From positions 1,466,001 through 1,530,000 of the forward strand of contig NZ_JABBPK010000001.1 of the NCBI RefSeq assembly GCF_012933555.1: a stretch of 64,000 bases of DNA. The letters are read 5' to 3'. Source of the DNA: Niallia alba. Its GTDB lineage: Bacteria > Bacillota > Bacilli > Bacillales > Cytobacillaceae. Every line of letters starts with the position of its first letter. Position 1 is the first letter of the stretch. Made by a program: the position numbers and the translations under genes. The notes beneath the pieces are model-generated. The model ran no database searches. It saw only the letters and a list, made by a program, of their open reading frames with translations, and was not told the DNA's origin. Shown here in pieces: positions 45,533 to 53,565 of this stretch.

Positions 45533-45587
45533 TTGATAAAAGAAAAATTTTTTCGTATAATAAGGCTATCAAATGAAAACACTTTCA
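45533..45587 (+). promoter_or_regulatory. gntP promoter with RpiR-type operator and cre site
   Basis: TTGATA (45533-45538) and TATAAT (45556-45561) are 17 bases apart, a near-consensus sigma-A promoter. GAAAAATTTTTTC (45542-45554) fills the spacer and resembles the repeated dyads near rpiR, gndA and gntK. TGAAAACACTTTCA (45574-45587) matches the cre consensus with one mismatch and lies just after the start site. Confidence 0.75.
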
Positions 45588-45613
45588 AATGTAATAGAAA
45601 AGGTGGTATAAAG

Positions 45614-46945
45614 ATGGATGCCTATTTATTGATTATTGCATTACTTTCCATTGTGATTGTTATTTTAGGAGTTTCATTATTAAAATGGCACGCTTTTATT
45701 AGTTTAACAGTTGCAAGTTTATTTTTAGCAATTTTTTCTGGATTATCTTTTGAAAAGATTGTAAGCGCTTATGAGACAGGTGTAGGTGGCGTATTAGGTC
45801 ACTTAGTTGGGATATTGGCATTAGGAACAATTTTAGGAAAAATGTTATCGGAATCTGGTGCTGGATTACGAATTGCCAATTTTTTTGTAAACGTTTTTGG
45901 TGAAAAGAAATTGCCATGGGCGATGTTTTTCTCCGGCTTTATTATCGGAATACCCGTATTTTTTGAGGTTGGTATTTTAATATTATTGCCACTTGTTATT
46001 TCTATTCAAAAGGCTACAAAGAAAAATATTTTATTGATTGCATTACCAGGTATTGCTGGATTATCGATTGTACATGGACTTGTTCCTCCACACCCTGGGG
46101 CAATTGCTGCAATCGGAATTTTTGATGCTAATTTAGGAACCGTTTTATTATACTCATTAATTATTGCATTACCTGCTGGAATCATTGGTGGGCCATTATT
46201 TGCAAAGTGGATTGATAAGCGCGTTTTTCCAAAAGGAGAATCAACGCTTATTACAGCAGAGCCGTTAGCAGATGATAAATTGCCAAGTACGGGGGTATCA
46301 TTTTTTGCCATTTTATTACCTGTAATTTTAATGATTATTGGAACTGCTGCACCTTACATGACGATTTTTCCAGAAGGAGTAAGAAATGTGCTTGCATTCC
46401 TTGGTAGCCCATTATTAGCTCTTTTGATTGCTGTGTTTTTTGCTTTCTATTTCCTAGGCATTCGTCAAGGAATGAATAAAGATAGCATTAAAAAATTCAC
46501 GGAAGATTGTTTTTTACCAGTTGGTTCGATCTTATTAATTATTGGAGCAGGTGGAGCGTTCAAACAAGTGTTAATTGATAGTGGAGTAGGAACTACAATT
46601 GGAACTATGTCCGAAAGCTTGTCTTTATCACCACTTGTATTAGCATTTATGATTGCAGGTTTGATACGAATAGCAACAGGTTCTGCAACCGTAGCATTAA
46701 CGACAGCAGCAGGAATTGTTTCCCCAATCATCGCTGGTATGTCTGGCGTAAATGTGGAATTATTAGTTATTGCAACAGGCGCAGGTTCCTTAATGTTCTC
46801 CCATGTAAATGATGCCGGGTTCTGGATGGTAAAAGAATACTTAGGACTAACCGTCGAAGAAACATTTAAGACATGGACAGTATTGGAGACAATCCTTTCT
46901 TTCGTCGCATTTGCAGGAGTATTAATTTTAGATTTAATTGTTTGA
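45614..46945 (+). CDS. gntP: Gluconate permease GntP
   Basis: GntP is a gluconate:H+ symporter of the GntP family. With the ATG behind GGTGG it has 443 residues and about 12 membrane helices. Family features are AYETGVGGVLGHLVGILALGTILGKML (in parts), the VFFEVGILILLPL segment, PGIAGLSIVHGLVPPHPG and a late FMIAGLIRIATGSATVAL. The cluster with gndA and gntK supports gluconate as substrate. Expression is predicted to be repressed by the local RpiR protein and by CcpA. Confidence 0.92.
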   Translation: MDAYLLIIALLSIVIVILGVSLLKWHAFISLTVASLFLAIFSGLSFEKIVSAYETGVGGVLGHLVGILALGTILGKMLSESGAGLRIANFFVNVFGEKKLPWAMFFSGFIIGIPVFFEVGILILLPLVISIQKATKKNILLIALPGIAGLSIVHGLVPPHPGAIAAIGIFDANLGTVLLYSLIIALPAGIIGGPLFAKWIDKRVFPKGESTLITAEPLADDKLPSTGVSFFAILLPVILMIIGTAAPYMTIFPEGVRNVLAFLGSPLLALLIAVFFAFYFLGIRQGMNKDSIKKFTEDCFLPVGSILLIIGAGGAFKQVLIDSGVGTTIGTMSESLSLSPLVLAFMIAGLIRIATGSATVALTTAAGIVSPIIAGMSGVNVELLVIATGAGSLMFSHVNDAGFWMVKEYLGLTVEETFKTWTVLETILSFVAFAGVLILDLIV

Positions 46946-46959
46946 TAGAAAAGTATATA

Positions 46960-47001
46960 GAGGAGGTAAGAAAGGATAATTTCTTTTCTTGCCTCTTTTT
47001 T
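46960..47001 (+). terminator. Rho-independent terminator after gntP
   Basis: GAGG(AGG)TAAGAAA pairs with TTTCTT(TTC)TTGCCTC with small bulges; six T residues follow. Confidence 0.75.
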
Positions 47002-47200
47002 GTATTTTAAAGTTAAAAAACGTAAATTGATTGAAGCGTATATTTTTGACTGTTGAAAGTACGGAAGGAATGGGAGAACAAAGACTGTATCCTTGGAAAT
47101 TCAAAGGCGCATTTTCAATTTGTAATCAATTTACTTGTTATTAGTAAAAAATATAGTATAGTTAAAACTCTCCATACAAAGATTTAAAGGGGAAATGAGA

Positions 47201-48250
47201 ATGAAACAAGTATATAGTGATTTCATACAGTTTCGTGGAAATCATTATGATTTTGGATATATGCAAGGAGAACGTTTAAAAGATTCACCTATACTTCCTA
47301 ATCGGGTGAAGCACTGGACATCTAAGCGAAAGCGTTACTTTACCATTAATGAAAAAGAGTCCGTGCACCTTCTTAATAAGTTTATTCCCGGGATGATAGC
47401 GGAAATCTATGGATTGGCCGATGCTCTTCAGTGGAGAATGGAGGACGCTTTAAGAGAATTTGGCGGCCATTATGTCGAGTATGGGAGAAGCGGCTGCTCC
47501 ATTCTAACAGGATCTCAATATTTAATTAGAAACTACGATAGTCATCCAGGTTCATATGAAGGAAGATATATGATTTATCAGCCAACGGATACTGGCTATG
47601 CTGTTATCGGTCCTTCTATGCAAATCTCCGGAAGAATTGATGGGATGAATGAAAAAGGCCTAGCAATGGGCTATAACTTTATTAATCGAGTTGGTTCAGG
47701 TGATGGCTTTATATGTAATATGATAGGGCGGATAATTTTAGAAACATGTGCAAATGTTGAAGAGGCTATTGATTTACTACAAGAAATACCTCATCGAACA
47801 TCCTTTAGCTATGTGTTATTAGATCCAAGCGGAGAATCATTTGTTGTGGAAGCATCACCTAGGTCAGTCATTGCTAGAAAAGCAAATATTAGTACGAATC
47901 ATTTTGAAGTTTTAAAGGAAGAAAATCGCTATCAGATGGACGAATCTGTACGAAGAAAGCAGAACATCGAAAAACAGCGAGAAGGTCAGTCGAATGTATA
48001 TGAGGCTTTTCGAATACTGAATGACAAGGATAAAGAAGTGTTCTCAAAAAAATATAGTACTTGGTCTGGAACATTGCACACAGCAGCATATCTACCTAAC
48101 GAAAGAAAAGCTTGGTTTGCGATTGGTAGTGATCGAATGCCTGTAATCATTGATTTCGATTCCTTTTTACAGGGTGAAAAACTGAATATAAAGAAAGTTA
48201 AAGGACAACTTGATTATGATACTCCTTTTATCAATATGGAGATATTATAG
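47201..48250 (+). CDS. C45-family acyltransferase/amidase-like Ntn hydrolase
   Basis: This 349-residue protein belongs to the C45 group (acyl-CoA:6-aminopenicillanate acyltransferase-like). A typical member has a nucleophile Cys that becomes N-terminal after self-cleavage. The candidate is the Cys in YGRSGCSILTGSQY near residue 104, with the downstream NYDSHPG, SGRIDGMNEKGLAMGYNF and GTLHTAAYLP motifs. B. subtilis-type choloylglycine hydrolases share this fold. The start is the ATG 8 bases after AAAGGGG. It lies inside the gluconate cluster but a link with sugar use is unproven. Confidence 0.83.
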   Translation: MKQVYSDFIQFRGNHYDFGYMQGERLKDSPILPNRVKHWTSKRKRYFTINEKESVHLLNKFIPGMIAEIYGLADALQWRMEDALREFGGHYVEYGRSGCSILTGSQYLIRNYDSHPGSYEGRYMIYQPTDTGYAVIGPSMQISGRIDGMNEKGLAMGYNFINRVGSGDGFICNMIGRIILETCANVEEAIDLLQEIPHRTSFSYVLLDPSGESFVVEASPRSVIARKANISTNHFEVLKEENRYQMDESVRRKQNIEKQREGQSNVYEAFRILNDKDKEVFSKKYSTWSGTLHTAAYLPNERKAWFAIGSDRMPVIIDFDSFLQGEKLNIKKVKGQLDYDTPFINMEIL

Positions 48251-48353
48251 CTGGTTTTAAATAAAGGGAGCTAATTATGGCAGTAACATCCATAACTAAC
48301 TTCCTTTTTTGGCGTTTGCGGATACTCTGAAGTAAAATATTGGTCGTCTTGCA

Positions 48354-49199
48354 TTAGATTCTCGTATCAGAAATAGCATTCCTTATTCTTTCTAATGACT
48401 GGTTGGCAACATTTTTATTGGAAATCATCACATTGACATATAATGCATCAATTAAGCTAAGCTGACCGATTCTTGATGATAGAGCTTCTGAACGGTATTC
48501 TGTTTCTTCAGAGCTTGTAAAAAGAGCGACATCAGCATTCTGCGCGATCGGTGATTTTGGATATCCAGTAATTCCAATCGTTTTAGCACCGTTATTTTTC
48601 GCTGTTTTCATTATGTTAATAGTATCTTTGTTAGTGCCAGAGTGTGAAATGATAACCGCAACGTCATTTTCTGAAAGTTGCGATGAAGACATTAGCTGAA
48701 AATGAGAGTCAACGAATGAAAACGCTTTAATTCCAGTTCGAACAAATTTATGGAAAGCATCCATTGCAATTACTGCTGAACCACCTGTCCCATAAAACTC
48801 GACACGATTTGCTTGTAATAGGAATTCAACTGCTTTTTCAATTGAATGTCCATTTAATATTTCTAATGTATTCTCTAGTGTTCGGACATTGGACTTAAAT
48901 ACTTTTTCAGTTACTGTTTTAACACTATCATTTTCACTAATTTCCTCATGTATTTGTTGAATAGGTTCAATTACTTCTGAAGCTAATGCTATTTTCATTG
49001 CTTGATAGCCTTTAAAACCAATTCGTTTACAAAAACGAAATACAGTTGCATCTGCAACACCTAAATCCTCTGCTAGTTCGTTGATTGTTGAATGAATGAT
49101 TTTTTCTGGATTCTCAAGAATATAATCAGCGATTTTTTTTTCTTTTTCACTCAATCTAGCGTAATAGGAACGAATTTTCCCAAGACAATTTTGCGCCAT
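48354..49199 (-). CDS. MurR/RpiR family transcriptional regulator
   Basis: This 281-residue regulator has an N-terminal RpiR helix-turn-helix (about residues 1-77: STINELAEDLGVADATVFRFCKRIGFKGYQAMKIAL in parts) and a C-terminal SIS sugar-phosphate domain (about 110-245) with VEFYGTGGSAVIAMDAFHKF and VAVIISHSGTNKDTI. It is transcribed away from gndA and sits between gntP and gntK, so it probably senses gluconate 6-phosphate or a related compound. Repeated GAAAnnnTTTC dyads in the intergenic regions are candidate operators. Confidence 0.92.
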   Translation of the reverse strand: MAQNCLGKIRSYYARLSEKEKKIADYILENPEKIIHSTINELAEDLGVADATVFRFCKRIGFKGYQAMKIALASEVIEPIQQIHEEISENDSVKTVTEKVFKSNVRTLENTLEILNGHSIEKAVEFLLQANRVEFYGTGGSAVIAMDAFHKFVRTGIKAFSFVDSHFQLMSSSQLSENDVAVIISHSGTNKDTINIMKTAKNNGAKTIGITGYPKSPIAQNADVALFTSSEETEYRSEALSSRIGQLSLIDALYVNVMISNKNVANQSLERIRNAISDTRI

Positions 49200-49254
49200 T
49201 GACTTCTATCCTTTCCAAATTAATATAGTTGTAGTATAACACAATTAGTCTCTT

Positions 49255-49361
49255 GAAAAAAAATTTCTTATTTTAATATTTTTTTTCGAAAAAATTTCGT
49301 AAAGGGGTATATTTTCGAAAAAAATTTCTATATAATAATATATAGAGAGAAATATTTTTTC
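49255..49361. promoter_or_regulatory. rpiR-gndA intergenic operator array
   Basis: Four GAAA..TTTC dyads occur: GAAAAAAAATTTC (49255-49267), GAAAAAATTTC (49288-49298, with CG on both sides), GAAAAAAATTTC (49317-49328) and GAAATATTTTTTC (49349-49361). The third abuts TATAAT (49331-49336) of a gndA promoter. The first is close to the reverse-strand rpiR promoter region with TATACT. Confidence 0.65.
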
Positions 49362-49379
49362 AAAAGGAGAGAATAACGC

Positions 49380-50276
49380 ATGAATATCGGTCTTATCGGA
49401 TTAGGAAAAATGGGATACAACTTGGCTTTAAATATGGTGGGCCATAAGTATAGTGTAACAGCTTTTGATATAAATGAAAGCGCTTTAAAAGAAATTTCTT
49501 ATAAAAATGTAACAGGAGTAAATACAATTGAGGACTTAGTAAGAAATTTGCCAGCTCCAAGAGTAATTTGGCTCATGGTTCCAGCAGGAGAAGTAACGGA
49601 AAATGTATTAAGAGAAGTGAAGAAGTATGTTGAAGAGGGAGATATTATTATTGATGGGGGGAATTCTCATTATAAGGAATCAAAAAGAAGAGGCTTGGAT
49701 TTAGAGGAACTTGGAGTGTTCTATTTAGATGTTGGCACAAGTGGCGGTGTTGATGGTGCAAGAAATGGCGCGTGCATGATGGTCGGCGGCAAAAAAGAAA
49801 TTTTTGATAAGGTAGAAGGCTTATTTAAAGATCTATGCGTTGAAAATGGCTATACTTACGCTGGAGTATCTGGTAGCGGTCACTTTCTGAAAATGGTTCA
49901 TAACGGTATTGAGTATGGCATGATGCAATCTATCGCAGAAGGTTTTGAGTTGTTGGAGAAAAGTGAATATGATTTCGATAACGAAGGGGTAGCAAAAGTT
50001 TGGAATAATGGCTCTGTCATTCGTTCATGGTTAATGGAATTAACACAAAATGCTTTTTCGAAAGATCCGAAGCTTGAAGGAATTAAAGGAATTATGCATT
50101 CTTCTGGAGAAGGGAAATGGACACTGGAAACAGCTTTAGATTTACAAACAGCTATGCCAGTTACGGCCCTTTCTTTAATGATGCGCTATCGTTCATTGGA
50201 GGAAGATACATTCTCTGGTAAAGTGGTTGCCTCATTAAGAAATGAGTTTGGTGGTCACAGTGTAGAATCAAAATAA
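49380..50276 (+). CDS. gndA: 6-phosphogluconate dehydrogenase, decarboxylating (GndA type)
   Basis: This enzyme oxidises 6-phosphogluconate to ribulose 5-phosphate and CO2. It is the short form of about 298 residues (YqeC/GndA type). The N-terminal Rossmann motif is GLIGLGKMGYNLALNM, followed by DGGNSHYKES and GTSGGVDGARNGACMMVGG (in parts), with catalytic Lys in SGSGHFLKMVHNGIEYGMMQ. The C-terminal all-helical domain is short. It starts after an AAAGGAGAG site and follows the operator array. Confidence 0.93.
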   Translation: MNIGLIGLGKMGYNLALNMVGHKYSVTAFDINESALKEISYKNVTGVNTIEDLVRNLPAPRVIWLMVPAGEVTENVLREVKKYVEEGDIIIDGGNSHYKESKRRGLDLEELGVFYLDVGTSGGVDGARNGACMMVGGKKEIFDKVEGLFKDLCVENGYTYAGVSGSGHFLKMVHNGIEYGMMQSIAEGFELLEKSEYDFDNEGVAKVWNNGSVIRSWLMELTQNAFSKDPKLEGIKGIMHSSGEGKWTLETALDLQTAMPVTALSLMMRYRSLEEDTFSGKVVASLRNEFGGHSVESK

Positions 50277-50282
50277 AATGGT

Positions 50283-50321
50283 AAAATCCTTTAGCAGACA
50301 ATTTTGCTAAAGGATTTTTTT
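50283..50321 (+). terminator. Rho-independent terminator after gndA
   Basis: AAATCCTTTAGCA pairs with TGCTAAAGGATTT and T residues follow. Confidence 0.9.
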
Positions 50322-50326
50322 AAAAG

Positions 50327-50360
50327 AAAGGGGCTGTCTTATTGTGGAGACGCCCCTTTT
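50327..50360 (-). terminator. Rho-independent terminator after gntK, reverse strand
   Basis: AAAGGGGC-tg-TCT pairs with AGA-c-GCCCCTTT. In the reverse direction TTTCTTTT follows. Confidence 0.8.
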
Positions 50361-50371
50361 AAATAGTCAGG

Positions 50372-51916
50372 TTATTTCACCCATTTGTTCTGAAACGATG
50401 CAATTGCATCATATTCCTGCTCTAAAGCTCGTGAAATACGTATATAGATAGACGTTAAATCTTGATAGATATCGACATTCTCTTGGATTGGTTGATGGGA
50501 GTGCGTGCTGCCAACCAATTGTTTCATAATCGAGAAGTCATTAATTTCCCCTAGTGCATACATGCCTAAAACAATTGCTCCAAGACAAGAGCTTTCAAAG
50601 CTTTCCGGAACGACTACTTCTTGGTCAAAGATATCTGCCATCATTTGTCTCCAAAGCTCAGAACGCGCAAATCCGCCTGTTGCTTGAATTTGCTTTGGTG
50701 CGCCAATCACTTCTTGAAGGGCAAGCATCACAGTGTAAAGGTTTAAAATAACGCCCTCTAATACTGCTCTTACCATATGTTCTTTTTTATGGTGTAAACC
50801 AAGCCCGAAAAAGGATCCTCTTGCATTTGCATTCCATAAAGGTGCTCTTTCCCCAGCCAAATATGGATGGAATAATAAACCATCAGCACCAGGTGTAACA
50901 CGGGAAGCGATTTTTGTTAAAACTTCATAAGGGTCAATTCCGAGTCGCTTGGCTGTTTCTACTTCGGAAGATGCTAATTCATCACGCACCCAACGGAACG
51001 TCATTCCACCATTATTTACAGGACCGCCCACTACCCAGTGGTCTTCTGTTAAGCAATAGCAGAATATTCTTCCCTTAGGATCAGTTACTGGTTTATCTGT
51101 TACTGTTCGAATTGCACCACTTGTTCCAATCGTTACAGCCACAACGCCTGGGTCAATAGCATTTACCCCTAGGTTAGAAAGCACGCCATCACTTGCACCT
51201 ACAACAAATGGAGTTTCGGCAGGGATTCCAATTTCGGTTGCGTAATTCTCCTTTAGTCCTGTTAAATAATGAGTAGTAGGAACAGGCTTAGCTAACTGGT
51301 CAGCCGTAACACCAGCCACCGCTAATGCTTCCGTATCCCAATTTAACTGTTTCAGATTAAACATTCCAGTTGCAGAAGCAATCGAATAATCGATAACAAA
51401 TTCGTCAAACAAACGATAGAAAACATATTCTTTGATACCAATAAATTTTGTCGCCTTCGTAAAAATTTCTGGCTGATCATTCTTTAGCCAAGTTAATTTA
51501 GCTAGAGGGGACATTGGGTGAATTGGTGTTCCGGTTCTACGATATATTTCTAAGCCATTATGATCATTTTTAATCTTTTTAGCCCAAGAAGAAGCACGGC
51601 TATCTGCCCAAGTGATGCAACGAGTTATAGGCTTTCCTTTTTCATCTAAAGCGATAACGCTGTGCATCGCTGAGCTAAAGGATACTAGTTTTAGATTTCT
51701 CACATCAACCTTGGCTTTTTTTATAGCAGTCTTCATTGTTTCTAAGACAGCCTGAAAAATTTGCTCAGGATCCTGTTCCGCAATTGATGGTGCAGGGCTA
51801 TGTAATGGATATTCTACATGATGCATGCTTAATACTTTACCAGCTTCAGCAAAGAGGACAGATTTTGTACTTGTTGTACCAATGTCTACACCTAAATATA
51901 GGGAGGATAAATGCAT
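50372..51916 (-). CDS. gntK: Gluconokinase GntK (FGGY family)
   Basis: GntK phosphorylates gluconate with ATP to 6-phosphogluconate, which gndA uses next. The 514-residue FGGY kinase has phosphate 1 motif LGVDIGTTSTKSVLF, TWADSRAS, an ATP-side GASDGVLSNLG and VTIGTSGAIR, FHPYLAGERAPLWN, and the C-terminal GGFARSELWRQMMADIF. The ATG follows AAAGGAG. It is transcribed towards gndA. An operator dyad lies 60 bases upstream. Confidence 0.95.
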   Translation of the reverse strand: MHLSSLYLGVDIGTTSTKSVLFAEAGKVLSMHHVEYPLHSPAPSIAEQDPEQIFQAVLETMKTAIKKAKVDVRNLKLVSFSSAMHSVIALDEKGKPITRCITWADSRASSWAKKIKNDHNGLEIYRRTGTPIHPMSPLAKLTWLKNDQPEIFTKATKFIGIKEYVFYRLFDEFVIDYSIASATGMFNLKQLNWDTEALAVAGVTADQLAKPVPTTHYLTGLKENYATEIGIPAETPFVVGASDGVLSNLGVNAIDPGVVAVTIGTSGAIRTVTDKPVTDPKGRIFCYCLTEDHWVVGGPVNNGGMTFRWVRDELASSEVETAKRLGIDPYEVLTKIASRVTPGADGLLFHPYLAGERAPLWNANARGSFFGLGLHHKKEHMVRAVLEGVILNLYTVMLALQEVIGAPKQIQATGGFARSELWRQMMADIFDQEVVVPESFESSCLGAIVLGMYALGEINDFSIMKQLVGSTHSHQPIQENVDIYQDLTSIYIRISRALEQEYDAIASFQNKWVK

Positions 51917-51975
51917 TTTAAAAACTCCTTTATACGGAAATTATAAAAAATATTTCATTAAATTAAATTTTAATA

Positions 51976-51987
51976 GAAAAAAATTTC
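51976..51987 (-). promoter_or_regulatory. Candidate RpiR operator upstream of gntK
   Basis: GAAAAAAATTTC is identical to the third dyad upstream of gndA. It is about 60 bases before the gntK ATG and upstream of a TATAAT on the reverse strand. GAAACTGTTTTC at 52022-52033 is a second, weaker dyad. Confidence 0.55.
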
Positions 51988-52190
51988 TTTACTTATATTT
52001 TAAAGGATATATATTAATTTTGAAACTGTTTTCATAAATATTTTTTCGTAAATTTGTCAGGATTGCTTATTTAGTCGAAATTATTGACCATTTATATTTT
52101 ATAGATGTAAATTTTTGCCCTTATTTTAATAAAAGTTAAGCAAAAATATGCTAAAATTAACTTATCTTATATATATAAGGAGTTTTTGTA

Positions 52191-52439
52191 ATGAACAACG
52201 ATATTGAAACAATATATGAGGAACTTTATAATCAAATACTCCATTATCAAAACAAACTGGAATCCATAAGTCAACAAGCAGATTCCCTGCAAGAAGAAGG
52301 GGAAGAACAGCTAAATCGAATGTCCATTGCTCTTCAAGCTTCTAAGGATATTCTTGAAAATATGCTGACACCAGGGAAGAAGCTGAACTTTATTTATGAA
52401 AAAGGAATGGTCAGCTTGGAAATGTTTGATGAAAAATAA
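52191..52439 (+). CDS. Small coiled-coil protein of unknown function
   Basis: This 82-residue acidic protein is mostly helix: YEELYNQILHYQNKLESISQQADSL and EGEEQLNRMSIALQASKDILENML read as a coiled coil, and the end KLNFIYEKGMVSLEMFDEK is a short beta-like part. AAGGAG before the ATG is strong. I do not recognise a family. It lies alone between divergent gntK and convergent AraC genes; a hairpin after it ends both convergent messages. Confidence 0.65.
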   Translation: MNNDIETIYEELYNQILHYQNKLESISQQADSLQEEGEEQLNRMSIALQASKDILENMLTPGKKLNFIYEKGMVSLEMFDEK

Positions 52440-52441
52440 CA

Positions 52442-53311
52442 TTAAAGAAGAATATCCTCGCTTGGACGAATATTCTTCTTTCGAAATTCGCCAGGCGTCA
52501 TGCCGGTAGCTTTACGAAATACCTTTGTGAAATAGTTGGCATTTGCAAAACCTACTTGCACAGAAATGTCCTCAATAGAATATTTGGTTTGGTATAATAA
52601 CTCCGCTCCTTTCACTATCCGGATATTTGTTAAATATTGAATGGGTGTAATGCCAAGCACCCTTTTGAATAATCGAGTGAAATGGAAGCGAGATAGTGCA
52701 GCTGCCTCTGCCATATCATCTGGTCCAATAGGTCTATTATAATAATTTTGTGCAAATAATGTCGCATTTAGTATACTTTCTGGCAACTGTATGGCTCCCA
52801 TGTTTTTCTTATATTGATAAAGCTCCATAATAAAAGCATAAGCAAGACTAGAAGCTTGGTAGGCATTTTTTATATTTGTTTCATTTGCCAGTTGGTAAAT
52901 ATGAAGAAGGTGCTGAATTGGTTTTGAATCAGAAGCTAATTGGATAATAGACTGATTATTTTCGGTAAAAGAATGCCAACACTTTTTTACTGTTTCACCA
53001 TATAGCGTAATAAAAATAAATTCCCAATGCTCACTATTTTGCGGAAGATAGTATCTATATTCCTCTGAAATATCAATTAAAAATGCTTTTCCAGCTGTCA
53101 ATTTATGATCTTTTTCTCCAATTTCAATGGCACCCATTCCAGAAATCGTATATTGAAAAACATACATGCTTTCCTCTTTACGCTTTTTTCCCTTCCAATT
53201 ATAAAGATGGGAGGTTTGATTTTCCCATCCAATCGACCAAATTTGGGCAACCTCTTTTGTAATCTTTTCCGTAAACCTATATGCAAATACATTATTATCT
53301 TTTTTGGGCAA
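52442..53311 (-). CDS. AraC family transcriptional regulator
   Basis: This 289-residue regulator has an N-terminal AraC-type cupin sensor (about residues 30-160: YVFQYTISGMGAIEIGEKDHKL and IDISEEYRYYLPQN in parts) and two C-terminal helix-turn-helix motifs (residues about 190-285; IEDISVQVGFANANYFTKVFRKATGMTPGEFRK in parts). A TTG start is used 8 bases after AAAGGGG. It diverges from galKET, so it is a candidate activator of galactose use, although gal regulators of this type more often sense alpha-galactosides. No other sugar transporter lies nearby. Confidence 0.88.
   Translation of the reverse strand: MPKKDNNVFAYRFTEKITKEVAQIWSIGWENQTSHLYNWKGKKRKEESMYVFQYTISGMGAIEIGEKDHKLTAGKAFLIDISEEYRYYLPQNSEHWEFIFITLYGETVKKCWHSFTENNQSIIQLASDSKPIQHLLHIYQLANETNIKNAYQASSLAYAFIMELYQYKKNMGAIQLPESILNATLFAQNYYNRPIGPDDMAEAAALSRFHFTRLFKRVLGITPIQYLTNIRIVKGAELLYQTKYSIEDISVQVGFANANYFTKVFRKATGMTPGEFRKKNIRPSEDILL
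52446..52486. terminator. Hairpin shared by the coiled-coil gene and the AraC gene end
   Basis: AAGAAGAATAT pairs with ATATTCTTCTT around a short loop (one shifted base). It lies inside the 3' end of the AraC frame. Confidence 0.6.
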
Positions 53312-53492
53312 TGAGAAGGCCCCTTTCTTAGTAGAGGTATCATAGGTAGATACTTGCCTGTATTAAATTGATTAGAAAAAGAGTTAAGGTTAGATGATTA
53401 TGCAAATTAATGAAATAAAGTAGCAAATTATTACCCTTTTCTCTTTCTTATTTTACCATTGAGAGAGAAAGGTTTGAAGCATAAAATGAAAA

Positions 53493-53506
53493 TGTAAACG
53501 GTTCAA
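53493..53506 (+). promoter_or_regulatory. Candidate cre site upstream of galK
   Basis: TGTAAACGGTTCAA carries the conserved TGTAAACG core of cre sites but has two mismatches at the right end. It lies about 60 bases before the galK ATG, so CcpA repression is possible. Confidence 0.4.
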
Positions 53507-53565
53507 TAAAACGATGCTAAACAAGAGAGTAAAAATAATCGTTCATTTATAAAGGAGAGATAAAA

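Noticed and set aside
46006-46731. Reverse-strand frames of 88-101 codons within gntP
   Set aside because: They are antisense to a conserved membrane protein and have no initiation signal.
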